Shown here one piece after another: positions 36,326 to 47,534 of a stretch of DNA of 64,000 bases. The first letter of the stretch is position 1. The number at the start of each line of letters is the position of its first letter. The position numbers were made by a program, and so were the translations under genes. The stretch comes from Panagrolaimus kolymaensis (Eukaryota; Nematoda; Chromadorea; Rhabditida; Panagrolaimidae). The DNA lies in NCBI GenBank assembly GCA_028622995.1, contig JAJQJQ010000002.1:5270001-5334000 (forward strand), read 5' to 3'. The notes under the pieces were generated by a model. That model made no database searches, was not told the origin of the DNA, and saw nothing but the letters and a program-made list of their open reading frames with translations.

Positions 36326-38441
36326 TACCATCTCAGTTGCTCGTCATCATTTATTCCTTTAGCATCGTTTTGCAGGCAACAAAAAAATGCAGCAGCCACT
36401 TTTTTATGAGAACCTTTTTTGGATAACGCAAAGACTATTTATTAGCTTTGCCTTAAAAAGAGCTTCTTAAAGAAAACCCTTTAACACTCGTCAATTTTTG
36501 TTTAAAACCTAACTTTTTAAGTGCTCTTCTCTTTGTGGCTTTCTAAAAAAATCTCCAAAATGATTACAGATTAATTCACTTTTTTGTAATTTGGTTTTAA
36601 AATTAAATTCTCCAAAAATTTAATAGAATGTTGCTGCATTTATTTGATTGAAGACTCATCTCTTTTTTTGCTTATTCAGGAGACATTTTGCACTAGCTAA
36701 ATACGAAAAAGCATGATGATGATCTTTGCTTTATTCTTTTTGACAACCAGCATAAAAAAGAAGGATGAGAAAAATGAAAAATATACTCTCATTCCGGAGG
36801 CGGACTTTTTTGTTGAATAAAAAGAAGGGGTAAAAAACAAGCAACCGCGCTTCTGCAACAAAGCATGTTTTTCTAAAAAAAAGGCAGAACCATTTCTGTT
36901 TATTTATTTTTTGCGCACGCACAATTTAATCTAAATAATAGCTTTTTTAAAACCCTATTTGTTATACCACACTTTCTTTTTCTGCTTTGAGAATTTCTAA
37001 AGGATAAAAACTAACGTTAGCTGTTGCTATAATCTTAAGTCTACCATAATTAAGTTTTTAAGCATGACAACCGCCATCTTGAAGAAGAAGAGGAAAAAAT
37101 AATTACTGTCGCGGAAGTAGTTTCCATTTTAATACTCTTTGATTAAACCACAAACATGTCCCAATTTTCTTCACAGTCTTTTTTTTTTGGTTAATTTTCA
37201 TTTTATCTTTGTGTTATTTATTGAAAATGCCTTTTTTCAAATAAATTGCAAATTAGATTTTAAACAGCACAACTTTTTTTATGCCTCCGGACATTGGACG
37301 TCGCCGTCGCTGCTGCTATATGTCTTTTTATCTTTTAAGAATAAGAAAGAAAAAAAAAAGAGATTGCTGACGTCGACAGTCGAAAAAAAGCAACACGCAT
37401 TTTTTCTCTCTAAATGCCACTCACTATGTGTTTTTTATTCTTTTCTTCTTCTTCTCGCCTTTTTAAACATGAACGGCATTGAGCCGAGAGAAGAAGAAAA
37501 AAATGTTTCCATTATTTATAATTCTTTAATATTATTGCTACTACTGCACTTTGGTTGAAAATTTTATATGTATTTTATTGCTCATGATAGATTTCCTGTA
37601 TTGCTGCTATTAAAGTTGAGCGAAAATGGCATCATTTCTCGTATTTTTTTTTTGCCTTCCTGTTTGTAGCCTTCTGAAGCAGCAGCTTACTTTGAAGACT
37701 AAATCACAATTTTTTTTTTGTGTTATAAAAAATGCTTATTTCTTTTAAAACCTTTTTTTGAGAAAAATGTTTGTAGGCGTCTAACAATTCTTTTTCTTCT
37801 CCAATTGCCATAATACTTCTTCCGGTTTTTATCTGGTATGTGATCTCTCACATCTTTTCGTGTTTTTTATTCGGTGCCAAGCTTGCTTTTGGGCAGAACG
37901 AAGATTGCATCAAAAAACCATCATCGTTACATTTTATTTTATCTTCCAACAACCACTGAATAATAGCCGTTTTAATTTGAATCTAAATGGCAAGTGTGTC
38001 CAATTAACATTTATGTGACCAAAGTTCCTTTTTTGAATCATTTATTTTTAATCCATCCATACATACATCCTTCCACCGAAATTGCTCATTGTTTTTTGCC
38101 ATATTTTCCCATGACTTTTAACTTTTTTTTGCAGATGTTTTTGCCCTTTCGTGTATAAAAGAAGTTGTTATTTTTGCGTTCTTGTCAATTTTCTTTTCTT
38201 TCTTTTGAATCATTCGTTTCCATTTTTAGATTCATACATCCTATTTTATCAGAAAACAAAGTGTTATTTTCTTGTTATTCAAATAATCTTTAACTTCTTT
38301 GGAAGCTTCGTTCATTTCCTTAAAAACTTTATCAACATTGTTTTATTAAAAATTGCCAAGCTGTCGACCATAATTATTTCGCATAAGGACATTGCGTCCT
38401 CAACTTCTTCGGAAACGGAGACTACATTCTCCGTTCCTAAA
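36326..38441. other. Upstream region of the ADP-ribosylglycohydrolase-like gene
   Basis: No exon supported. Open frames at 37139-37558 and upstream of 38442 are Phe/Leu-rich and look accidental. A CATTTTTAG at 38221-38229 could be a leader acceptor for the gene to the right. Confidence 0.45.
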
Positions 38442-40143
38442 ATGCCATATTTATCTGATCGAGCAGTTGGAGCCCTAATTGGTCAAGCTGCTGGTGATGC
38501 CCTTGGTTGCCGATATAAATTTCGATCTGCTCATGATGTGATAGAGCAAATTTCCACGGATCGTGAAGATTCATATTTCCTTCCAATTCGTGGTTCAGCT
38601 GTCTTTGAATTCCCACCTGGCCAGGTATCGGTTAAATGGGCCTTTTTGGGTTCTAAAAAAATAAACTGATCCATGCTTTCTTACCATTTTTTAAGCTTTT
38701 TATTATTTTATTAAGGTGTGTTAAAGTTCCTTTTTTTCTTACCCATAGCTTTGTTAGTTAGGACATTGCATTAAAAAAAGGTTCGATTTTAAGCGTAAAT
38801 TTTATAAAATTTATTCAAACAAAAACTAACGTTGAACCTTTTTATTGCTTGAAAAGCTTAATTTTTCCTCGCTTTTTTACAGCTTGAATCCATTCCTTTA
38901 ATAAATATATTAACAATATATATTGGGGTTTATCCTTTCCATCCATTGCCATATTTTCTCAAAACTTATTGGATTTCTCATTTTTTAGGTTAATGATGGA
39001 ACTGAATATTCCATGCTTATTGCTCGATCATTATCCCGTCAAGGTTGTGTTGATCTTTCTGATATTGTGGAATCGATACTTCGTTGGAAACGATCGGATC
39101 CCATTGGAACACTTAATCCTGTATTTGAAGCATTTGAACTTGAAACAGAAAATATTGATCCTCAAATAAGTGGTGGACAATTGGAAAAGAAAATTACCCT
39201 ATCAGCTTTACTTAAAAATAAATCATCCCTTTCAAATATGTGTTTATTTGGTGCAATTCCATTAGCCATTGCTACTGCAACACGATTAAATGATTCGCTT
39301 ACGGGTTCATTGGCTTTGAGATTGACTCGACTAACTCAACCTCATCCAGCTGCACAAGATGCCGTGAGAGTTCTCGCAGCTGCTCTTCGATCGCTTATTT
39401 TATGTCCTGATCCACAAGTAAGCCTTTTTTATGGTACTTTATTCTAAAGAAAAGAGTATGCAAATGAGAAAAGCAACTCTTATAAAATGAAAATGGCTTT
39501 TGAAAGTTCAGACGTACCGGAAGTTGTTGGAAACTTTATTTTGGAAGCGCAATTTTTTGCTTTTTTTTTTTGCAAAAAAAATAGTTTGCTTTCTTCTTTT
39601 TTGGTGCCCAAACTTTGCTTTTTGCCTTCCACAAAAAGTGAACCTTTAAAAAAAAGATAATCCTTATCTTCGGAATTGTCAAATCTCACCTAAACTAACT
39701 ATCAAATTTTTTTATAGATTGCTTATGAAGTTGCATGTAAAAGTGCTAAAACTTCATTAGTTTTGGAACATTTGGAAGAAGCTCGACAACGACCTCATCC
39801 ATTTCCTGAATCTGAAAGTGAAAGCGGTAGTGGCAGCATTGAACATGAAGTCCCAATCGATTATCTTGGAATTACCCTACAAATTGCATTTCACCATTTA
39901 TTATATGCTGAATCATTTTATGATGGCATCATAAATGCTATATCCCTTGGTGGTGATACAACAAATAATGCAGCTATAACTGGAGCGTTGCTTGGTGCAA
40001 GATTTGGTGCTAAAAGCATTCCAACACAATGGAGAAATACGGTAGAAGATGCAAAACTTGAAAGGCATTCATATTTTCCTGATGTCTTTTTTGCTGATTC
40101 TGGATCACTTGTAAATCGTCTGCTTTATAAACTTTCCATTTGA
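38442..40143 (+). CDS. ADP-ribosylglycohydrolase-fold protein with altered metal motifs
   Basis: Three exons: 38442-38624, 38989-39417, 39718-40143; 345 residues, the usual size for the family. The frame is open upstream of 38442, but the ATG giving MPYLSDRAVGALIG aligns with family N-termini. Hallmarks: GALIGQAAGDALG near residue 11 and the C-terminal AISLGGDTTNNAAITGALLG. The family is all-helical with two magnesium ions and removes ADP-ribose from proteins or O-acetyl-ADP-ribose. Two metal motifs are changed: the usual TDDT is NDGT (residues 62-65), and GGDTDT is GGDTTN. Similar changes occur in the J1-crystallin/SelJ-like branch and in inactive members, so catalysis is doubtful. A Ser/Glu-rich loop (PESESESGSGS) lies before the last domain. 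The two introns, 364 and 300 bp, are longer than most here. Confidence 0.88.
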
Positions 40144-40925
40144 AAAAAGCTTTTTTCAAAGAAAAAAAATTGGCTATTAATCGGGAACAAAAAATATTAA
40201 TGGTTGCTCAAATGTGTCTTTTTTAAATAACATATTGTTTCTGTAATTCGTATTTGATCGTTTTCCTTGTTTTCACTTATGTATATCATTATTTTTTATG
40301 TTGGTTCAAATCTCTTTCTAATATTATTTCTTCCTTTCATCATTTTTGTTAACTTTCCAAAAACTTTTGAGACGCGAAATATTTATTCTTTTCGCTGTAT
40401 GCTTTTACGGGAATAAAATCATAACAGATAAATGTTACAAAAAACAAGAACATGCTGAACCCAAAGCATTGAAGAAGAAAAAATCTCAAAATAAAACCTT
40501 CCACATTTTTCGAAGTGTTGTAAAAAAATTACACAACGAACTTTAAAATTAAACAAAAAATTCATTTAACGATGATAAAGAAAAGCCAAAAGTGTTATTG
40601 CTTTTTAATCACACAAAAAAATATGCAAACTATTCTTCACAAGCTACTTGGCAAGAACTTTATATTAAAAATGAGTAAAAAAAGATAAAGCTCTCTTTAT
40701 TTTTCACAATTAAGTATTACACAAGCAACAACAAAAGAAATGTTACACGATAAAGAAGTTAATAAAAAGTGTAATACAAAAAAAAGAACAATATAACACA
40801 ACTATACAACATTGGAATAAAAAACAGATAAAGAAAAAGTCAACGGTTAACATGTAAAAATTTTGTAAAGCACTTCTTGGATCATAATAAACAAGAACAT
40901 AAATACACATTATTAACAATTTGTG
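40144..40925. other. Region between converging 3' ends
   Basis: 3' UTRs of the glycohydrolase-like gene (plus) and the unknown basic protein (minus). AT-rich, no gene seen. Confidence 0.55.
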
Positions 40926-41587
40926 TTAATAACGCCAAGGACGAGAAGGACTCTTCGGTGTTTTGGTTGGCGTTTGAAATTGTTTTTCACGTGGAGCAAG
41001 AGGTGATGAAGGGATAACAGAAAGTGCAGGAGAGAACATGAGACGACGAGGACTGTACATTAATCCAAGATTTTTGGGTGAAGATGTTTTCGGACCATCC
41101 TAAAAGTAAAAAAGAATTAATACCATTTTAAAATTAAAAAACAAAAGCATGTGAAGAAATGACGAATGATAACGCGAAAGAAAAGAAAAATTACAATCAT
41201 TATCTTGTCTTAAAGGACCCTGTTCATTTGATCTTTTTTTCAAACTCGCGTTTGATTATTCCCTCATGCCGCAATATTGCAAAGCCCGTAAAGTACCGTA
41301 ATGTACAGTAATTTTACGGTCAAATTACTGTACTTTACGGACTCTGCAATATTGCGGCATGAGGGAATAATCAAACGCGAGTTTGAAAAAAAGATCAAAT
41401 GAACAGGGTCCTTTAAAGTGCTCATTTTAACTTACGGAATACTTACAATGGGACCAGAAGTTGGTTCAATAGAGCTTTGTTGAGATAATTTTGATGAATT
41501 GAATCCAAGAGTGGCTTTACGCGGAGTTTTTCGAATAGAAGCTGGAGTAATACGAGTGCGATGAAGAATTGACTTTTTGGTCGAAAG
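40926..41587 (-). CDS. C-terminal part of an unknown basic, Ser/Pro-rich protein
   Basis: Two minus-strand exons, 41587-41447 and 41099-40926, join in phase 0 and give 104 residues plus stop. The sequence is basic and rich in SP/TP sites: SIRKTPRKATLGF, MYSPRRLMFSPAL, QFQTPTKTPKSPSRPWRY. This suggests a phosphorylated, possibly chromatin- or cell-cycle-associated disordered tail, but no family is recognised. The upstream exon begins after an acceptor (AATGTTAG), so earlier exons with the start must lie to the right; none could be identified before 43756. The intron between the two exons contains a TTAA-flanked fold-back element that fills most of it. Confidence 0.7.
41210..41416. mobile_element. 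TTAA-flanked fold-back element (MITE) 2, intronic
   Basis: A 199-bp element (41214-41412) starts AGGACCCTGTTC and ends with the complement, with TTAA on both sides (41210-41213 and 41413-41416). It is an almost perfect hairpin over its whole length. It sits in the intron between 41099 and 41447 of the minus-strand gene and has no coding capacity. Confidence 0.9.
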
Positions 41588-43756
41588 CTAACATTCAAAG
41601 CAAAAGATTCTTTCAATTTCTTGAGTCAATATTATTCAATCTTTAAAATTTTTGAAATTGTTTTTTTTATCCCAAATAAAATTTTGCAAGAATGACAATC
41701 ACTTTTAAAAAAACTTTTCGATGAAGTGACATTGGTTTTGAAGAACTTGAATTTTGATTACAAAAGTGTTGAAAACAAATGAACTAATTAATGTTTGAAC
41801 TTTATCTATAAAAAAGCCATAAAGCTTTGGGTCTGTCATAAAGTTATGTAAAACATTTTGTTCTTTAAAGGTTGATTAAAAAAATGGGAATCTCTTTTAC
41901 ATGAATTTCAAAGATGAGCAATGTTTCTAAAATATCACACGCATTTTATTATTAATTTTTCCTTGATAAATTAAAGTTATTTTCAAATTGACAAATTGAA
42001 CAAAGCACATACGACGACTATTATTAAATATTCAAATGCCATTGTTTTTATTATTTTTTCGTCATTGTTTTTTACATTCAATTATAACCATATGGTTGCA
42101 CTTTTTTTGCTGCATCTCACCCTTGTTATTTTGAATGTTATCAAACGAAGTTAAAGATTATAAAATTTAAAAAGTTAAAAGTTAAGGATACCACAAAAAA
42201 AAAGAAAAGCAAAAGCAAAAATACGAAAAAATAAATAAACCGGATTTTATTTTCTGAAGCAAAATATAAAAAAAGAAGAAGATGAGTTGCGTAACCTCTT
42301 CTTCCGCAAAAAAAAAAAGCAAACATCGACGGCCGTTGAATTGTAAACTGAAAGAAATAAGCAAGGAAAAAAATATCTTTTGTTGAAAATAAAATATATA
42401 AAATTACTATTATTAGCAGCAGCTGATCGAAGAATAATGAATGTTCAAACAAATAAGAAACAGGGAAAGGATGAGATTTGCAAAAGTTTTAAGGACTAAA
42501 TAAATTTTAGATAGAATTGGAGCCGTAGCTAGCTACTTTCACAATGCTTTAGTGGTAATATTACCAATAATATCAACAAGTTCTAAAACAAATTAATCGA
42601 GAATACCACAACAAGCTTAGGTTCAATAACATAAAATATTCCATAGTTCTAAAACACTCGACTACATTCTAAAATTTGTTATCTTTACCTTTTGAAATTC
42701 TAGATAACACACAACTAAAGTATTAGTGGAATTCTCTTTTTCCTTCATCTTTCAGACGTCTTTAAACAAATACAGCTCCGGATTACAGGATTCCCCATAG
42801 TTTTTACTCCTCAATTATTGTTTGTCTTCTTTTCAATATATTTATAGAGTTTATCTAAGTCAAACCGAATACAATGAAAGTCTTATTAGTCACATTTTTT
42901 CATTACCTATCTATCTCACATTTTTGTTTATTTGTTGTTTCTCGTTATTGATGGAATATGTATTGATTACTTTGACGCAGTTTTACTTTAATTTTTTTAA
43001 ATGTGTTACATCATCGAAACAAACCGTGTTTTATCGAGGTCATTAAAGAAAATAATTTATAAGCTTAAATGAAATAATTAAAAGTTATTATTAAATTATC
43101 GATTTACATAGAAAAAGAACGAGTTTTTTAGTTAATAATTTTGTAATAATACAAAAGTTTAATACTTACAATGTTTACTATTTCAAAGCTTTCACACTTT
43201 CACTAAATTTCTATGTAAGTTATCTTTGTTAAATTTTGTCCTGGTAAGTTTTCTTCTTCATAACCTTGAGCTTTCAGTGAGCGTTTAAAATATTTTTTTG
43301 TTGTGCTAAGAATTTACTAATGGTACAAACTATTAACGTGCAATAATCAAATTTTTCTAAAAACGATGTTTACAGTATCCTTATTTGTATATATAAAGGT
43401 TAAATAAATTTTGCTTTATCAAAAAACTTTTAATTAAATTTTTTGATTTTAAAATATAATTAACGCGGGTTGTAAAAAAAAGGTAAATGTGTGGTGGAGG
43501 CGATTATTTGATTGTTGCATAATGGCAAATGTGCCCTTGACAAAAAAAAAGTGGCATTTGTTTAATTCTTTGAATTTTATTAGTATAGCAAATGACGCCG
43601 TAAATCTATATGAAGAACAAGAAGAAGGCGGAGTTAACACCAAAAGAAATAAGCAAGAAAAAATATAAGAAAGTATTGAATTCAATTGAAGCTTTCCATT
43701 CCCTTCTTTGCACGCTTGGATATTTTTTACATCTTAATTCGGACAGAAAAAAAAGG
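41588..43756. other. Gene-poor stretch
   Basis: Should hold the missing upstream exons of the basic protein on the minus strand, but none is convincing. Right end is the promoter of the neuropeptide-like gene on the plus strand. Confidence 0.4.
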
Positions 43757-44484
43757 ATGCCAAAAATTTACTGTAGTTCAATTGTTATCTTCGGTATGTT
43801 TATTTATTTTCAAACTATAACAATGTTTCAAAGGTATTTTTTTAGTTGTGATCATTGCTTTTATATTTCCATCGGAGGCTATTCGAGGTGCTTTGTTTCG
43901 TTCAGGTCGATCAGGAGCTTTTGCTCGTCAAAGACCTAATGACGTTGTAGAATTACTTAATCCTGATGTTCCATTGGTGAGTTCAGCTAACCAAAAAGAT
44001 GCAAAGATATTTCCCACTTTCTTTTAACCTAAACCTTTTTTTATAATTTTAAAAAATGATGACTATAATGACCTTTGCTTTAAAAAACTTGGACAAAGAT
44101 TTATTCATTTAAGCCTGAAGCTTCCAACTCCAAATGATTTTTTCGAACTTATTTCGAACCCTTTTTTGGTCAATTATAAAAGTCGATGAAATAAACCTTC
44201 ACAACCCAGAATCAGATAAACCAAACCTATAGCATGTATCCTTATTCTTGCATTCCTATAAATAATAAATCTTGCATTATCCTTTTGGATTTAGTTCGCT
44301 TTGATTAATATGACAATTTTCATTTTAGGATTCCCTATCATATTCCATGTTGAATAACAACTATCCAGATAATCGTGAAGAACAATCATTACTTTTGCAA
44401 CGAATTCAATCATTGCTTGAATCATCTGAATTGGAAAATAATAACAATAATGTTAATCGACAACATAGTACCACATCCCTTTAA
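43757..44484 (+). CDS. Candidate neuropeptide precursor
   Basis: Three exons: 43757-43793, 43846-43976, 44329-44484; 107 residues, phases consistent. The N-terminus is a signal peptide (IVIFVVIIAFIFPSEA). Right after it comes IRGALFRSGRSGAFARQR: a short peptide followed by Gly-Arg, the pattern for C-terminal amidation after cleavage at a basic residue, and a second basic site six to eight residues later. The rest (NDVVELLNPDVPL, then an Asn/Gln/Ser-rich tail) would be spacer. One mature peptide near residues 24-34 is the simplest reading. No specific neuropeptide family is claimed. Small size, secretion signal and processing sites are seen; neuronal function is inference. The second intron is 352 bp. 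Confidence 0.7.
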
Positions 44485-45026
44485 TAAAATTGGTTCACTT
44501 TTTTATAATTTTATTTTTATAATAAATTTTATTTATTTTTGTTATTTTTTTTTTTACATTCAGATTATTTTGTGCCTCAAAATCTTAAAATAATAAATTA
44601 ACACTAAATTTAATAAATAGTAGAAAATAAAAAATCAATTATTTTAACATGGAAAAGTTTATCCTTTTGGTATTTCAATATTTTTTTGTGATTACAGTAG
44701 TTTCCATTATGACTGTATGGCTAGCATATACCATTGCATTAATTATGACTTCTTTGAGAGAAAAACAGTCAAAAATTAGTTTGACAATTTTTGGTTGCAA
44801 CACATTGATGATAAAAATTTCATGCAACTCAACTATTTTTTTACATTATGTTATCAAATTTATTATTTACACATACTAAAATAACAAATAATAATCAATC
44901 TTACTACCCTTATTATTAATTTTTCATTAACGACAAATATGTAAAAAGCCTAATAAAATATTACAAGTCGCCCCCGTTTTTATTTATTAATTTGGTGGTA
45001 TCATTCCATTTTCTTCCTCTTCATTT
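44485..45026. other. Region between converging 3' ends
   Basis: 3' UTRs of the neuropeptide-like gene and the F-box gene. An isolated frame at 44649-44879 is hydrophobic and AT-rich; judged accidental. Confidence 0.5.
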
Positions 45027-47260
45027 TTATTCTAATTTGAGCTTGAGCCTTTCAGCTTCAAGAAACGCTTTAAAAACATCTCCCATTGATTTAATCAATG
45101 AAGGATTTCGACTATGTTCAACTTTTTCACAAAATGAACAATCGTGAATGTGTTGAGCCATAGCACCATTCGATCTTACATTTGGAATCAAAGTTGCAAC
45201 TGATGGAATATTGGAAAAGCAACGCTCCTAAAATAAAAATATTGCACTTTTAAAAATTAAGAAAAAGATAAACAAACGATTGACTCGGGAATCCATTTCA
45301 TTTTGCCTTCTTTGACCCATTTAATTGAAGCCAAAGTTCGAGAATGAATGAGATCACGAACAAGAGAACAAAAATTTGAATTAACAGCTGACAAAGTTCT
45401 AACTGAAGTTGTATCAAGATATGGTAAAAGCAAACGAAGGATGTGTGGATCTGGAATTACTCCAAGATCACTCGGTTCTGAATCACTATCAAATGGTTTG
45501 ACTTCTGGCATAGGTTCATAAACAAATAATCTCGTAATTTCATCATACCTAAAAAGGTATAACATTTTTAGCAACAAAACATTTCCACGAAACAATTTTC
45601 TATTTTAAGTTCTGTAACTTCAACGTTCTACCTTTAATTTTTCTTGCAAACACTCAACAAAAAAGAAGTTATTATTTAAACAACGCATTTAAAAATGACG
45701 TTTTTTCTCAATCCAAATGTCATACATAAGTTCTGTTTTCTTTCATAATTTAACATTTGCCATTATTAAATTAACTTTCACAAAAAAAAAGTTGAGAAAG
45801 TTTTTAACGTAATTATAGGCAATAAATAAACAGCACTCACTTAATTCTTCCACCTTCTTTAGGAATTAAATGTAAAACATAAAAGTCACATCCATTCATC
45901 GATGATGGGCAACGTTTAATAATTCTTCCATCAATGACTTGAAGCAAATCAGTGTGATATTTCCAATGTGAAGCAACTTCATCTCGACGCATGACGGCTG
46001 TGCATGTAAAAGTATGCATTTCTCGAGTCCATGTATATTGAAATGCTTTTCGATGATAATCAGACATTCGAGCTTCACTCAATTTTACAAAAAGATTACG
46101 TTTTTGATAAAATTTTGGAACCACAAGGGAAAGAGTTTTATCGAGATCGGGAACTTCAGTTTCTTGTCCATTTGCATCTTTTTTAGCATTCATATTTCCA
46201 AGAACATGAAGATGTTGCATTCCTGGTTCCAATTTACAAATATAACAATCAGCAAAAGGCTGCTTTTTCTTTTTTCTTTCCTGCTCCTAAAAACAATCAA
46301 GGAAAGATTTTTTACTTTTGTTGTTTCGATCATGGAATTTTTGTATGGCAATATCGCATTCAAATTTTGCCTATAAAAAAGACAAACAAACCTCTTTGAA
46401 TTTTTCCTCATCGCTGCTATCTTCCTCTGGATAAATTTTCATTTTATCGTAAAATCTTAAAGGCAAAACAGGATTTGCTGGCGTACAAGGAGTTCGTTGA
46501 GAAACTCTTGATTGTCGAGAAGTTCGATAAGATTCTAATATTTCACGCTGGTCATCAAATGCAGCAAAAACATCCAATTCATCAACCTCATTTTTCTTCA
46601 ATTCAATATCAAGCATTTGTTTTCGAATATCCCTTGCCACTTGCTTCATTCTTCGTTTAGCTTGCTTTCCAATTATTTCTCGATTCCATTGAAGATTGCA
46701 AACTAACGCTGAAGCCGGGCATTTTGATAAATGAAAACCTCGAAGATCATTTCTTAGAATTTCTGAGCAACCGTATTCAGCATTGATGCAAGGGGAGAAA
46801 GCCTAAAATTGCATTAACAAATGCTTTTTTGGAAAAAAAAATTGCGTCGCTTTGATATCCGTAACATTACAAGGTCATGATAGCATAACATTAACACAAT
46901 TGATTTTTTTTGACTCATGTAAGTAGTTTTAGAAATACACTAGTGTTGATTAAAAAAATGAGACCTAAATTTCAAATTAATAAAAAGGAACAAACCTTTG
47001 TGCAAATATGTTCATGATCTTCAACTTTGCAAGCATGTAACTTAATTTTACAGTAGCCGCATACTTTAATGCAACAAATATCAATATTAGTGCAACTTAA
47101 ATTAAAGCATGATTCACAATGTGAATGCCCCTTTAAAGATGCATCTAATTCTTCTGGACTCAAAGCAGCTTTATTTACATCTGATTCGTTAATAAACTAA
47201 AATAAAACATGAAGGAAATTACAGAAGCAAAAGAAAATTTTTAACCTCAAAATCCCACAT
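45027..47260 (-). CDS. FBXO30: F-box protein of the FBXO30/FBXO40 type
   Basis: Six minus-strand exons: 47260-47246, 47196-46996, 46802-46392, 46286-45841, 45548-45278, 45227-45027; 514 residues. The N-terminal TRAF-type zinc region reads HCESCFNLSC, CGYCKIKLHACK, EHICT, PCINAEYGCSE and ends CPASALVCNLQWNR, very close to FBXO30/FBXO40. A Lys/Glu-rich helix follows. Residues about 385-430 hold the F-box-like segment (PHILRLLLPYLDTTSVRTLS, NSNFCSLVRD). Proteins of this type recruit substrates to SCF (Skp1-Cul1) ubiquitin ligases; in vertebrates they regulate muscle mass. The protein is shorter than the vertebrate forms (about 700). The first exon codes only MWDFE. Start codons of this gene and the SET gene are 274 bp apart, divergent. 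Confidence 0.92.
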
Positions 47261-47534
47261 TATCCTTTATTTCAATAATACATAAACAAAGCTGAGGATC
47301 AATCGATTGGTTGCATTTCGAGTAAGCTAGTAGTTAGCTCTCACAAGATTTTTTTGATCAAAAAAATACCTTTTACAATTTTCAAAGGACCCGCAAATTT
47401 GGTGAAAGGTTCATTGTTGAAAATGTTTGAGAAAAAACTTTAACGAATTTTTTGGATTTACAAAAAATGCTTTTTTACTTTCAAAACTTCTTCAACACTT
47501 TTTTTTCTTCATCATTAAGCTAAAGGAAAAGCAA
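47261..47534. promoter_or_regulatory. Shared divergent promoter region of the F-box and SET genes
   Basis: The 274 bp between two divergent start codons must carry both promoters. No specific motif is identified. Confidence 0.4.

Noticed and set aside
38151..38441. Upstream in-frame extension of the ADP-ribosylglycohydrolase-like protein
   Set aside because: The 97 extra residues are Phe/Leu-rich and unlike the family, whose N-terminus matches the ATG at 38442.
38776..38800. GGTTCGATT resembling a tRNA T-loop
   Set aside because: No acceptor stem, anticodon arm or A-box at the needed distance; it lies in an intron.
44649..44879. 76-codon hydrophobic frame that could be a small membrane protein
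   Set aside because: Composition is as expected from AT-rich DNA and it sits in a 3' intergenic gap without acceptor or promoter-like context.
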